Assembly: GCA_028724545.1 (NCBI GenBank)
Contig: JAQYCU010000014.1
Span: 1-58,749, forward strand
Origin: a bacterium
Lineage (GTDB): Bacteria > Bacillota > Clostridia > Lachnospirales > Lachnospiraceae
DNA length: 58,749 nt
Reading direction: 5' to 3'
A program made the position numbers and the translations under genes. The notes under the pieces were generated by a model that was given only the letters and a program-made list of their open reading frames with translations, was not told the origin of the DNA and made no database searches. This document shows, in pieces, positions 18,643 to 27,709 of this stretch (positions are counted from its first letter, which is position 1; each line of letters begins with the position of its first letter).

Positions 18643-19065
18643 TTACAATTTTGCAATATTTTTTTTGCTATTTTTTCTGGCCCGGACTATTTTTTTACCC
18701 TTTGTTAGCAGTTTTTTCAAACATTTTGATATCCATTTCTTCAGACGGTTTTTCGGTTTTGTCAGATAATGATAGCCAAGACGGCGAACCAGACGACTGA
18801 TTCCTTTTTCATATACAGCTCCACCAACTAACACGGCTAACACTCCGTACCAGCGTATTTCTCCTTCATTATAAATGAAAAATACCACATATGTCGGAAC
18901 AGACATAACGCACCAATAAAGAATGTCTTCTATCGCTATGGCAATTTTATTGTGATGCACAAGCCACCGGCCAAAGCGCAGCACATCATAGCCCAGCATC
19001 AAAATCATTCCCCAAAATGCAGTGACCACAACAAACCGAACCTGTCCTAATATGATTTCTGTCAC
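18643..19065 (-). CDS. yabQ: Spore cortex biosynthesis protein YabQ
   Basis: Membrane protein needed for spore cortex formation. It is 140 residues: helices near 8-28, 45-62 and 72-90, then a strongly basic tail (RLVRRLGYHYLTKPKNRLKK). The motif GYDVLRFGRWLVHHN near residue 25 fits YabQ. It overlaps the yabP stop by 4 bp (ATGA-type coupling), matching the B. subtilis yabP-yabQ pair. Confidence 0.88.
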   Translation of the reverse strand: MTEIILGQVRFVVVTAFWGMILMLGYDVLRFGRWLVHHNKIAIAIEDILYWCVMSVPTYVVFFIYNEGEIRWYGVLAVLVGGAVYEKGISRLVRRLGYHYLTKPKNRLKKWISKCLKKLLTKGKKIVRARKNSKKNIAKL

Positions 19066-19361
19066 TGAAACATCCTCCCCAGAAAAGAACCTGCTTTCTT
19101 CTGTGGTTCTTCCCTGTCGGAATAGGCAAAGCTGTCAATTCTGCCGTCTACATCTACTTCTCCTTTTTCCAGCGACAGACGGCTCACATGAAGTTCGTCA
19201 CCACGTATCAGCAAAATTCCCTGCTGCGTTTCGAGATATACCTCTTTTGCATCAAATGACAACACATCTTTGACGCCGGATAATACTGCTGTCTTTCTTC
19301 CATTCAAATATACTTTATGTATACTGTTTCGTCTGCTATCTTCATAGGATTTTTCTTCCAT
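19062..19361 (-). CDS. yabP: Sporulation protein YabP
   Basis: Small YabP/YqfC-family sporulation protein made in the mother cell (family knowledge), about 99 residues. The start at 19361 is preceded by GGAGGAAG; an upstream in-frame ATG at 19439 lacks one. The signature is KVYLNGRKTAVLSGVKDVLS followed by LLIRGDELHVSRLSLEKGEV. It is translationally coupled to yabQ. Confidence 0.9.
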   Translation of the reverse strand: MEEKSYEDSRRNSIHKVYLNGRKTAVLSGVKDVLSFDAKEVYLETQQGILLIRGDELHVSRLSLEKGEVDVDGRIDSFAYSDREEPQKKAGSFLGRMFQ

Positions 19362-19530
19362 AAAAAAACTTCCTCCTATCCTTTTTACAAAACACTTTGT
19401 AACTATTGTAGTATATGAGGAAGTTGTTTTATTTAGCACTTAAATTCGTATGGTTCTGCCAATCTGTGCATACACCGGGCATCTTGCCGTTATGCCATTT
19501 TTTCTCTGTATAGACTGGCATATATAATCT

Positions 19531-19770
19531 TTAGAGCATTTTATATAATTCTTTTGCTTCGTCCTTTTTGTAAGTTTCTTCGATACTCAGGACCTCAACT
19601 TTTACCTGTTTGTCACCAAAAGAAATTTCTATAATATCTCCCACTTTGACATTTAAAGAAGCCTTTGCTACTTTTCCGTTTACCATAATTCTTCCGGCGT
19701 CACAAGCTTCATTTGCCACCGGTCTTCTTTTGATAAGCCGTGAAACTTTTAAATATTTATCAAGGCGCAT
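19531..19770 (-). CDS. rqcP: S4-domain RNA-binding protein RqcP (YabO/HslR)
   Basis: S4-fold protein of ribosome quality control. It stabilises tRNA on obstructed 50S subunits during Ala-tailing (known for B. subtilis RqcP). It is 79 residues; MRLDKYLKVSRLIKRR and ACDAGRIMVNGKVAKASLNVKVGD form the S4 motif. The ATG at 19770 follows AAGGAGGATG; the upstream ATG at 19815 is rejected. It lies between HU and yabP, the usual position. Confidence 0.93.
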   Translation of the reverse strand: MRLDKYLKVSRLIKRRPVANEACDAGRIMVNGKVAKASLNVKVGDIIEISFGDKQVKVEVLSIEETYKKDEAKELYKML

Positions 19771-19795
19771 TTGTTCATCCTCCTTATTTTCAAAA

Positions 19796-19826
19796 AAAGA
19801 AAAGAGGTTGTACACCTACAACCTCT
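19796..19826 (-). terminator. Terminator between HU and rqcP
   Basis: On the minus strand AGAGGTTGTAGG pairs with TACAACCTCT and runs into TTTTCTTTTTTT. It ends the abundant HU transcript, with partial read-through possible into rqcP. Confidence 0.8.
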
Positions 19827-19849
19827 AATCACTCATAATAAAACTGTTA

Positions 19850-20122
19850 CTAGTTTACAGCATCCTTTAAAGCTTTACCAGCTTTGAACTTAGGTGCCTT
19901 AGAAGCCTTAATCTGCATCTTCTCACCAGTTAAAGGATTTCTACCTTCTCTTGCAGCTCTTTCAGCTACTTCAAAAGTACCGAAACCAACTAACTGAATC
20001 TTTTCACCTTTCTTTAATTCATCTGTAACAACATCGATAAATGCTTTTAATGCTTTCTCTGAATCTTTTTTAGAAAGCTCAGCCTGCTCAGCGATAGCTG
20101 CAACTAATTCTGTTTTGTTCAT
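19850..20122 (-). CDS. hup: DNA-binding protein HU
   Basis: Nucleoid protein that bends DNA as a dimer. It is 90 residues: [20 protein letters not shown] at the N-terminus and the beta-arm signature [18 protein letters not shown] near residue 46-63. It has its own strong promoter (20170-20198), an AGGAGGA site, and a terminator. Its position upstream of rqcP-yabP-yabQ-divIC matches Bacillus. Confidence 0.97.
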   Translation of the reverse strand: MNKTELVAAIAEQAELSKKDSEKALKAFIDVVTDELKKGEKIQLVGFGTFEVAERAAREGRNPLTGEKMQIKASKAPKFKAGKALKDAVN

Positions 20123-20169
20123 GGATAAATCCTCCTCAAAAAATAATTCCGTAAAAACTTACAACTTTA

Positions 20170-20198
20170 TTTATACCCTTATTATGAGCGTTTGTCAA
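20170..20198 (-). promoter_or_regulatory. HU promoter
   Basis: Minus-strand TTGACA (20198-20193), a 17-bp spacer, and TATAAA (20175-20170), 48 bp before the HU start. Confidence 0.8.
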
Positions 20199-20215
20199 GG
20201 TATTTCGGCAATTCT

Positions 20216-20566
20216 TTACCTTTTTATGGCATTTTGAGGATATTTTTTTCGTTCCTCCATTAATTTGTTATATTTTTCCAAAACCCCGTCCTCTTTTCCC
20301 TTTCGCAGCACCTCTACCATCTCTGTCATAATCTCATATAACGAAGTTAATCCCATATTGGCAATGACACCTTTTAGCGTGTGTGCGCACTCAAAACTCT
20401 TTTTGACATCATGCTCTTCTAATGCATCTTTTAGTTCCCAAAATCCAGCGTCATTGATAACCTTCTCATAACACTCAACATAAAATTCCTCGTCATCCAG
20501 AAAACGCTCCATCGCGCCTTCCATATCACAGCCTAAGTTCTGCAAATCTGATATTAATTTTTCCAT
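20216..20566 (-). CDS. Stand-alone histidine phosphotransfer (HPt) protein
   Basis: Phosphorelay intermediate: a four-helix HPt domain of 116 residues with the phospho-accepting His in ECAHTLKGVIANMGL near residue 63. GGAGGTACTT precedes the start at 20566. No kinase or regulator is adjacent. In Bacillus the slot between spoVT and HU holds a MazG-type gene, so this is a clostridial variation. The hybrid kinase at 43338-45581 has no HPt of its own and is one possible partner (inference). Confidence 0.85.
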   Translation of the reverse strand: MEKLISDLQNLGCDMEGAMERFLDDEEFYVECYEKVINDAGFWELKDALEEHDVKKSFECAHTLKGVIANMGLTSLYEIMTEMVEVLRKGKEDGVLEKYNKLMEERKKYPQNAIKR

Positions 20567-20675
20567 AAGTACCTCCTGCCCTATTTAATATATTTCCTGG
20601 TTTCATAAAAGAGTGCAACATCCGTATTTTTCGCTGTATTCTCTGCTTTTACTGCATTTCCCGATTCTACATAAT

Positions 20676-20713
20676 CAAAAAGCCCTTTGCTAAATTATAA
20701 CAAAGAGCTTTTT
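20676..20713 (-). terminator. Terminator after spoVT
   Basis: AAAAAGCCCTTTG pairs with CAAAGAGCTTTTT (one mismatch) around an A/T loop, 20 bp beyond the spoVT stop. Confidence 0.8.
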
Positions 20714-20732
20714 GTGTGTCTATGCATTTTTT

Positions 20733-21296
20733 CTACTCGATTTGCGCTCCCAAAATCTTCGACGTATATGCCAGAAGACTCTCTTCCTCTATGCCCGGCT
20801 TTTTTTCAGAGTCTTTCGACAATAACATCACGCTGCCAATCACATCTCCCTGCGAAATCACCGGATAAATCACTTCCTGTTTGTAAGAAATACCTTCATT
20901 TGTCAATTTGACATATTGTTCCGAACCGGCTGCTGCCATTACTTTTTTTCTGTCAAAAATTACTTTTTCCAAATCCGGGTGAATCACTTTTTGTAATAAT
21001 TCTTTTTTTCCATTAGGCGATACGGCAATAAAACGTTCTCTGTCGGTAACGGCTGCAATATTTCCAGACACCTGTGCTAAAGCCTCAACATATTGCTTTG
21101 CCACTTCCCCCATTTCTGCGACAGGAGAATATTTTTTTAGGATGATTTCCCCGTCCCGGTCTGTATATATTTCTAATGAGTCAGCTTCGCGAATCCTTAA
21201 CGTCGTGCGTATTTCTTTTGGTATTACGACTCTGCCTAAATCGTCGATGCGACGAACAATGCCTGTTGCTTTCAAGTCTTTTTCCTCCATTTCCAT
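20733..21296 (-). CDS. spoVT: Stage V sporulation regulator SpoVT
   Basis: AbrB-type regulator of late forespore genes. Residues 5-50 form the swapped-hairpin DNA-binding domain (TGIVRRIDDLGRVVIPKEIR, a near-invariant SpoVT signature). Residues 60-185 form the GAF-like sensory domain. It is 187 residues, close to the usual 178. Two in-frame ATGs (21296 and 21290) are possible and neither has a strong ribosome site. It is monocistronic with its own terminator. Confidence 0.95.
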   Translation of the reverse strand: MEMEEKDLKATGIVRRIDDLGRVVIPKEIRTTLRIREADSLEIYTDRDGEIILKKYSPVAEMGEVAKQYVEALAQVSGNIAAVTDRERFIAVSPNGKKELLQKVIHPDLEKVIFDRKKVMAAAGSEQYVKLTNEGISYKQEVIYPVISQGDVIGSVMLLSKDSEKKPGIEEESLLAYTSKILGAQIE

Positions 21297-21403
21297 TCAA
21301 ATCTTTGGATATGGAGTTAGTATGTGGAAAATGGGAAATATTATACTTCAATGCCGATGTATTTTCCTACAAGCTATCAGCTTGATGCCCTATTTTCCAT
21401 CCC

Positions 21404-23692
21404 TTACCTGCATTCCACACAAATTTCCTGATACTTCCGGTAACCCTCGTGAAGCATTACCGTCTGCATTTCCTGTGGCTTATCCTGGCAGCAGATAAAC
21501 TGATAGAGATTATATTTTCCCTGCTGATAATCAAAATCAACGCCATTATCCTGATAATGCGTATAGCTTGCTTCCCGACCGTCAGCTGGATAATACTCTA
21601 ATGTCAGCTTCGTGATATTTTCCGGCTCAATTGACTGCATTGGTGCATATACCGGCAAAATACTGTCGCCTTTGATATACATTGGGCAGACATCCAGAGG
21701 TGCCTCCCGTAAAATATATCTGCCACCCGTGATTCGTTCCTTCGTCCAATAATCCACCCACGTTCCTTCTGGCAGGTAAACCATTCTCGCTCTCATCCCC
21801 TGCTGGACAACAGGTGCCATAAGAATTTTATCGCCCACCAGATATTCATCATTACATTCCCTTACGTTTTTATCCTGCTGGTAATGCATGACAAGAGATC
21901 GTAACAATGGCATCCCCGTCTGTGTTTCCTCATAGCACAAATCGTAGAGATACGGAAGAAACTTATAACGCAGCGCAATATACTTTCTGCTAACCTCTAA
22001 CGTTTCTTCTCCAAAACGCCACGGTTCCTGCCTTCTGGTATCTTTTGCACTGTGATTCCGAAATAGTGGTGCAAAACAGGATGCTTCTATCCAACGGCTG
22101 AACAATTCCGGCGTTGCATTGGCTCCAAATCCACCAATGTCCGTTCCTACCATAGGCATGCCCGACATTCCCAGATTGAGCAGTTGTGGAATGGACATCT
22201 GTAAATGCGCCCAAAGGCTCTGATTATCTCCCGTCCACGCTGTTGAATATTTCTGCGTGCCACTATAACATGCTCTGGTAATAACGTAAGGCCGTCTTCC
22301 ATCGTTTCTTTTTAACCCCTCGTATGTCGCTTTCGCCATCAGATGACCATAAATATTGTGTACTTCTTTGTGTTGTCTTTCTTTTCCATCTCCAGCAAAT
22401 ACAACGTCATCCGGCAATGGTCCACAAAAACTTGCCGGTTCATTCATATCATTCCAGATACCCCGTACTCCCTGCAAGGTCAGTCTTTTTGTCAGATTGC
22501 CCCACCACTCTCTTACTTTTTCCGAAGTAAAATCAGGATATACCGAATCTCCCGGCCAGACTACATTCTGATAAATATTTCCTTCTTCATCTTTCGCAAA
22601 GAAATTTTTCTGCACGCCCTCTTCGTAGACATCATAGCCTTCTTCGATTTTTGTTCCCGGGTCAATAATCGTAACCAGTTTGATTCCCATATCTGCCAGT
22701 TTGTCACTCAGTTTTTTCATATCCGGAAATTTCTTTTGGTCTACCGTAAACACCTTAAACCGTTCCATATAGTCAATATCCAGATGAATTGCGTCGCAAG
22801 GTATGCCATATTCCCGGAATTTTTCTGCCAGAGCCAGCACTTCTTCCTCGCTCTCATAACTCCAGCGCGACTGCTGATAGCCCAGCGTCCACATCTGTGG
22901 CAATGGTGCCCTTCCTGTCAGCATCGTATAACCTTTGATAACTTCTGCAATGGTATCACCTGAAATGAAATAGTAATCCAGCGTGCCACCGGCTGCGCCA
23001 AAATAATAATACTGACTGCTTTCATAACCCATATCCAGATAAGAACGATAGGTGTTGTCCAAAAAGATTCCATATACACAAGCATCCCGTACTACAATAA
23101 AAAACGGAATGGATTTGTACAGTGCTTTAAATGTCTGATTTTCTACGTGAGGCTCCGGATTGTCCGAATTCCACATCATATAGTCATATCCCATTTTATT
23201 TAAAAATCCGGTCTTATCGCCCAGTCCGTAAATAGTTTCATCGCCATACAACGCTTTTGTCACGCAAAAAGAAAGGGCCTCTTTCTCTGACTGGGCATCG
23301 TGACCTTCCATTCGTAACTGTTCCAGTTCTTCTTCCGATAACGTCTGCTCCTGTTTGCGGTTACCTGCGTAATCGGCACAAAGCAGCACATCTTCTTGAT
23401 TATAGATAGAAAGCCTTCCCTGTCTGTCCATCAAAACGGTTAAATCATCCGTCTTCCACTCACGTCTGCCCGTTTTTCCATCCTCAGACACCTTTATTTC
23501 TTCTTTGGGCATATTTTCTTCGATAGCAAACGAAACTGTTTCGCAAACCTCATCCTTTTGCATCTCAGCACTGTGTATTCTCAAAATACGGCTGGTAATG
23601 GCATCAATCACAATATTATTTTGTTTCATACGATATTCCTGATAACGACGCTCCTGTTCATTATCTTTTCCTCTCTCCAGTTTTTTTGTCAT
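21404..23692 (-). CDS. GH31 alpha-glucosidase
   Basis: Hydrolyses terminal alpha-glucosidic bonds of malto- or isomalto-oligosaccharides. It is 762 residues. The catalytic nucleophile Asp is in GIWNDMNEPASF near residue 413. The acid/base Asp is in the WTGDNQSLWAHL segment near 480, followed by GMPMVGTDIGGFG. An N-terminal beta-sandwich covers about 1-240. No signal peptide is seen, so it is cytoplasmic and would act on sugars brought in by the mal importer. Exact linkage specificity cannot be set by eye. Confidence 0.93.
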   Translation of the reverse strand: MTKKLERGKDNEQERRYQEYRMKQNNIVIDAITSRILRIHSAEMQKDEVCETVSFAIEENMPKEEIKVSEDGKTGRREWKTDDLTVLMDRQGRLSIYNQEDVLLCADYAGNRKQEQTLSEEELEQLRMEGHDAQSEKEALSFCVTKALYGDETIYGLGDKTGFLNKMGYDYMMWNSDNPEPHVENQTFKALYKSIPFFIVVRDACVYGIFLDNTYRSYLDMGYESSQYYYFGAAGGTLDYYFISGDTIAEVIKGYTMLTGRAPLPQMWTLGYQQSRWSYESEEEVLALAEKFREYGIPCDAIHLDIDYMERFKVFTVDQKKFPDMKKLSDKLADMGIKLVTIIDPGTKIEEGYDVYEEGVQKNFFAKDEEGNIYQNVVWPGDSVYPDFTSEKVREWWGNLTKRLTLQGVRGIWNDMNEPASFCGPLPDDVVFAGDGKERQHKEVHNIYGHLMAKATYEGLKRNDGRRPYVITRACYSGTQKYSTAWTGDNQSLWAHLQMSIPQLLNLGMSGMPMVGTDIGGFGANATPELFSRWIEASCFAPLFRNHSAKDTRRQEPWRFGEETLEVSRKYIALRYKFLPYLYDLCYEETQTGMPLLRSLVMHYQQDKNVRECNDEYLVGDKILMAPVVQQGMRARMVYLPEGTWVDYWTKERITGGRYILREAPLDVCPMYIKGDSILPVYAPMQSIEPENITKLTLEYYPADGREASYTHYQDNGVDFDYQQGKYNLYQFICCQDKPQEMQTVMLHEGYRKYQEICVECR

Positions 23693-23723
23693 GGCAAATA
23701 TTTCCAGACACCGTTAAGTCAAA

Positions 23724-23775
23724 AGAAAGAACTATTGGCACAATATGCATTTGTATATTCCCAATAGTTCTTTCT
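23724..23775 (-). terminator. Terminator after the zinc-ribbon gene
   Basis: AGAAAGAACTATTGG pairs perfectly with CCAATAGTTCTTTCT around a 22-base loop, 29 bp past the stop at 23804. Confidence 0.75.
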
Positions 23776-23803
23776 CATTTTTATAAATATTACCTGTTAC
23801 TAT

Positions 23804-25219
23804 TTATTTTAACTTTTCTGTACATTCTTCCGTATATTCGGCTTTTCTGGCAGCTACCAGTTCATTATACATAGTATCTGTCTTTGTATAACCGGTTACC
23901 TGTTTCCACCAGTCGTACTGTAATGATGTACTTCCTTTGCGCTCCCAGGAATCCAGGTTTACAAAGCACTGGCCATCTGCATATTTCTGCACATCCGTAA
24001 ACTCAATTGGAATATATACTTTTGTTTTCTCAAATGATTTATCTTTGCTCTTTACCGTTGCAGAGTATACCAAATCCAGAATATTATGGGAACTCCAGGT
24101 ATCTACATCCTTATTTGTCAGGAAATAGTATCCCTCAAATGTAATTTTATCAGCCTTGATAAATTCGCTTTCCTCTGCAAAATAAGCATCAATTACATCT
24201 TCTGCCTGTTTTTTGATTGTTCCCAGATAATCTTCCGTGATATCGGCATATTTCATAACATATTCATCAACCTTATCACAAGTATACTCTTTTGTTGTTT
24301 CCTCTAATTTGCAACCACTTTCTTCCAACAAATACTCTTCATCTGCATAGGCAGTAATGACAATCTTATCTCCTTTTGCAATACCTGATGAATGGTCTGC
24401 CGAGAAATCAACATAGTCCATTGCATCCTGAACAGAAGAGTCTTTAGAAGAAACATCTACCGTTGTTTCAATCGATGCATTTGGTGAAGTACCTGTAAAG
24501 CTGACTGTCAGATAATCAAATGGATTGATTTTCTTAACTTTTTTCAAACCTTTTACTTTGAATTTTTTCGCATCACCTGAAAATTTAATACCAATCTTAG
24601 ATGCTGCATCATTATCAAATTTGAAAGAAACTTTTACAGTATCTCCATTCGATAATTTTCTGTCTTTGTTTAATTCATAAGATACCTCATTTACTGCATT
24701 ATATGTATCTAAAGAAGATGATAAAACAGAAGACCAGTCACCATTTTCGATACTCTTTTTGTCAGCACGGTCAAACTTTCCATATTCCTGAATATCTTTT
24801 ATGAACTGCTCATTGTCAAAGTTCAATGTAGCTTTTCCGTAACCATTGTATCCTGAAAAAGTAACTTTTGTATAATCTTCCAAATCAATCGTCTTTTTGT
24901 GTGTAGCAATCAATACAATAACGATAATCAGCAACACAAGTGCTGCACCGGCAATCCCGATAATCATTCCCAGTTTCTTTTTATCGATTGGTTTTTTCGG
25001 TGCCTGCTGTGGTGGTACCTGCCATGCATTCTGCTGTGGTGGCACCTGCCATGCGTTCTGCTGCGATGGTATCTGACCTGCATTTGGCTGTGGTGGTATC
25101 TGGCCTGCGTTTGGCTGTGGTGGTACTTGACCTGCGTTTGGCACACCTAATTTTGTACCACAGAACTCGCAAAATTTACTGGCATCTGCTATTTCTTTTT
25201 TACAATTTGGACATATCAT
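23804..25219 (-). CDS. Zinc-ribbon, Pro/Gln-repeat, single-span membrane protein
   Basis: Function unknown. It begins with a zinc ribbon (CPNCKKEI and CEFCGTKLG). Five 9-residue repeats of the NAGQVPPQP/NAWQVPPQQ type follow, then a basic stretch and one membrane helix (about 85-106). The remaining ~360 residues are outside the membrane and contain recurring beta-type segments (KVTFSGYNGYGKATLNF, YLTVSFTGTSPNAS, KITFEGYYF). AAGGAGAAAATGCAT precedes the ATG at 25219, chosen over 25237 because of spacing. It is 18 bp after a second zinc-ribbon gene, so they probably form one operon. Confidence 0.75.
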   Translation of the reverse strand: MICPNCKKEIADASKFCEFCGTKLGVPNAGQVPPQPNAGQIPPQPNAGQIPSQQNAWQVPPQQNAWQVPPQQAPKKPIDKKKLGMIIGIAGAALVLLIIVIVLIATHKKTIDLEDYTKVTFSGYNGYGKATLNFDNEQFIKDIQEYGKFDRADKKSIENGDWSSVLSSSLDTYNAVNEVSYELNKDRKLSNGDTVKVSFKFDNDAASKIGIKFSGDAKKFKVKGLKKVKKINPFDYLTVSFTGTSPNASIETTVDVSSKDSSVQDAMDYVDFSADHSSGIAKGDKIVITAYADEEYLLEESGCKLEETTKEYTCDKVDEYVMKYADITEDYLGTIKKQAEDVIDAYFAEESEFIKADKITFEGYYFLTNKDVDTWSSHNILDLVYSATVKSKDKSFEKTKVYIPIEFTDVQKYADGQCFVNLDSWERKGSTSLQYDWWKQVTGYTKTDTMYNELVAARKAEYTEECTEKLK

Positions 25220-25237
25220 ATGCATTTTCTCCTTCAT

Positions 25238-26098
25238 TTAAAATATATTAAGTAACGAACTAATGTAACTTGAAAGGCTGCTCATAACAACTGACATAAC
25301 AATGCGTACAAACAAAAGGTTAATTACTGTCATAATCGCTATTGCTATCATAGCAACAAAAGCCTTTTTGTTCGCATCTAATACAGAAACCTGTGTATAG
25401 GTAACCACCATATATCCCAGACTTACTACAATTCCCATTACAATAACAGAAATTCCAACCACCGGACTAATGATACCTAAAATTGCTCCCAAAATCAGAA
25501 ATGCCGTACTCAGCAGTGCCTTTGCTCCTACAACAGTAAGCATAGAACCAAATGTCGCATCTCCATGGAATACTTTGTTATCAAATAAGAACAAACATGT
25601 TGTCATAAGTGCGATGCCCGCTGCCGTAAACACTAATATCATAATTGGAAACTGGACATATGGAATATCCGGTAAATAAGCAGCATAATCTCCTACTTTG
25701 GCGTGCAAATAAATCATACTGAAAATAGCAATACAGGTACTGATAAATACATTGATTCCTGCAAATACTGCTCCGTATGCCATTCCTTTCTTTTCTTTTG
25801 CAAACTCGGCTGTTTTTGTGACCGGCTGTTTCAGCATATCTCCCATATCTGCCACCACTCCCTTGACATCAATGGAAGCCTGTCCTGCATTCATCTGCTG
25901 ATTTACAAACTGTCCCTGCACAAACTGTCCTTGTACAAACTGATTCTGCACTGGCTGACCCTGCACTGGCTGACCCTGTACCGGCTGGCCCTGTACCGGC
26001 TGGCCCTGTACTGGCTGGCCCTGTACCGGCTGCGTGCTACAGTTGCACACCTCTCCATCTTCTAATTTTCTGCCACACTGGCTGCAAAATTTTGCCAT
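25238..26098 (-). CDS. Zinc-ribbon, QPVQG-repeat, polytopic membrane protein
   Basis: Function unknown. It starts with a half zinc ribbon (CSQCGRKL and CNC), then about nine 5-residue QPVQG/QFVQG repeats (residues 22-67) and a linker. Five to six membrane helices follow from about residue 105 to the end, arranged like Yip1-type small membrane domains. The DNA of the repeat is a 15-bp tandem array that could change copy number by slippage. It is upstream of and probably co-transcribed with the other zinc-ribbon gene; the two share the same build but not obvious sequence. Confidence 0.7.
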   Translation of the reverse strand: MAKFCSQCGRKLEDGEVCNCSTQPVQGQPVQGQPVQGQPVQGQPVQGQPVQNQFVQGQFVQGQFVNQQMNAGQASIDVKGVVADMGDMLKQPVTKTAEFAKEKKGMAYGAVFAGINVFISTCIAIFSMIYLHAKVGDYAAYLPDIPYVQFPIMILVFTAAGIALMTTCLFLFDNKVFHGDATFGSMLTVVGAKALLSTAFLILGAILGIISPVVGISVIVMGIVVSLGYMVVTYTQVSVLDANKKAFVAMIAIAIMTVINLLFVRIVMSVVMSSLSSYISSLLNIF

Positions 26099-26172
26099 AT
26101 TTTTTTCCTCCTTACCATTTTTTTCATTATAACGGCATTTTCTAAACTTCTTAACTACTCCTGTTCAGAATG

Positions 26173-27366
26173 TTATAATGCTGAATATACAATATTCCGA
26201 ATCACTTGGATATCACGGAATCCATTGCCACCACATTTTTGAATGACATAAATGACTGCCAAATCTTCTTTCGGGTCTACAAACATATAGCTGCCAAGCC
26301 ATCCATCCCATCCAAACTCTCCATCAGAGCCTACACTGTCTGCGTGTGCTGCATCAATCATAACACGCATTAAATTACCATATCCATAGCCTTTTAACTG
26401 TTCCCATCCTAAGGACTTTAACTGCTGCTCTGTCAGACGGTTCTGCGTCATCCACTCAACTGTCTTCTGTCCAAGAATACGGACACCCTGATAGGTTCCT
26501 TTGCCTAAAAGCATTTTAACAAACTTGCCATAATCATCCACTGTGGATACCAGACCGGCACCACCTGATTCAAATGCAGGTTTCTTTAAATGCATATAAC
26601 TCAATCCTAAATGCTGCCATGTACACGGCTCCAGTGTTTCTGTTTCCGGCATATACTGGTAAAACTGACAGAAACGGTCCTGTTTCTCTTCAGGAACATA
26701 GAAATCAGTATCTGTCATGCCCAATGGTTCAAAAATCGTTTCCTTCAGATATTCTCCATAACTTTTCCCCGAAACAACTTCAACTACAGCACCTAACACA
26801 TCTGCGCAGAAACTGTAACACCATTTTTCGCCCGGCTGAAATGCCAAAGGCTGCTTACCAATTAAGTTAGCTAAATCATATGTAGAAGTCGGTGTATCTT
26901 CTTCAAAAATTTTCCGATAATATTCGTCAATCATATCCTGCATTACTTTTCCTGCCGGAAAGGATGCATCCGGATAAACCACACCTGCCGTCATATTAAG
27001 CAAATCCTGTATCTGTACTTCTCTTTCTACCGGCACCAGTCCGTCATCCGTCAGAACCTGCTGGTCTTTAAATCCCGGAAGATACATACTGACAGGGTCT
27101 GTCAATGACAGCACCCCCTTCTCTACCAGCGTCATAACTGCCACCGAAGTAATCGGTTTTGTCATAGAATAACAACGGAATATGCTGTCTGCTGCCATCG
27201 GAATCTTTTTTTCCCTGTCAGCATATCCATACTCATTACGATAAACTTCTTCTCCTTTGTGTATTACGCAAATGGAGGCTCCCACAATGCAATCCGGGTC
27301 CTTGCTATTTTCTTGCAAATTTGCAGAAATAGCATCATCCAGATATTTTAAGTTTTCTTGCTTCAT
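26173..27366 (-). CDS. Serine hydrolase of the class C beta-lactamase / DD-peptidase family
   Basis: Penicillin-binding-protein-like esterase or peptidase. The active-site SxxK is in CYSMTKPITS near residue 68, and the Tyr motif is in KWCYSFCADVLG near 180. It is 397 residues with no signal peptide, which favours a cytoplasmic esterase-type enzyme over a secreted beta-lactamase. It is a single gene, GAAGGTATTAGTA before the start. The substrate is unknown. Confidence 0.82.
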   Translation of the reverse strand: MKQENLKYLDDAISANLQENSKDPDCIVGASICVIHKGEEVYRNEYGYADREKKIPMAADSIFRCYSMTKPITSVAVMTLVEKGVLSLTDPVSMYLPGFKDQQVLTDDGLVPVEREVQIQDLLNMTAGVVYPDASFPAGKVMQDMIDEYYRKIFEEDTPTSTYDLANLIGKQPLAFQPGEKWCYSFCADVLGAVVEVVSGKSYGEYLKETIFEPLGMTDTDFYVPEEKQDRFCQFYQYMPETETLEPCTWQHLGLSYMHLKKPAFESGGAGLVSTVDDYGKFVKMLLGKGTYQGVRILGQKTVEWMTQNRLTEQQLKSLGWEQLKGYGYGNLMRVMIDAAHADSVGSDGEFGWDGWLGSYMFVDPKEDLAVIYVIQKCGGNGFRDIQVIRNIVYSAL

Positions 27367-27709
27367 TACTAATACCTTCCTAGCTTGTATTTTATTTTAT
27401 GTTATCATAATCTGCCCGGAAAGAAAATAAATATTTTTCTTTTCCTGCCAATTTTTTTCTTTTTCCGACAGCTGTTTTTCTGTTTTATTCTTCTATTTTT
27501 TCATCTGCCTTTATTTTCATAAAAGCACAAACTATTTTTGTCAACACTATCAAAAAGCAAAACTTTCATCCGGACAAATGATACAAAAATAAAAAGGAAA
27601 TTTTTGTTTTTACGCAAAAAAAGAATAAGGGTTCATTTAGTAGACAAACTATTACATATCAGGTCTGCATTTTAAGATAAAATTTACACATACAGAAAGG
27701 TAGGTTCGC
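27367..27709. other. Gene-free AT-rich intergenic stretch
   Basis: About 340 bp between divergent genes. It is T-rich, then A-rich, with no open frame of note and no clear hairpin. It must hold the promoters of both neighbours, but I see no consensus pair I would defend. Confidence 0.5.

Noticed and set aside
25940-26035. Regular short repeats that could be taken for a CRISPR array
   Set aside because: The units are 15 bp, contiguous without spacers, and in frame, encoding QPVQG repeats in a protein gene.
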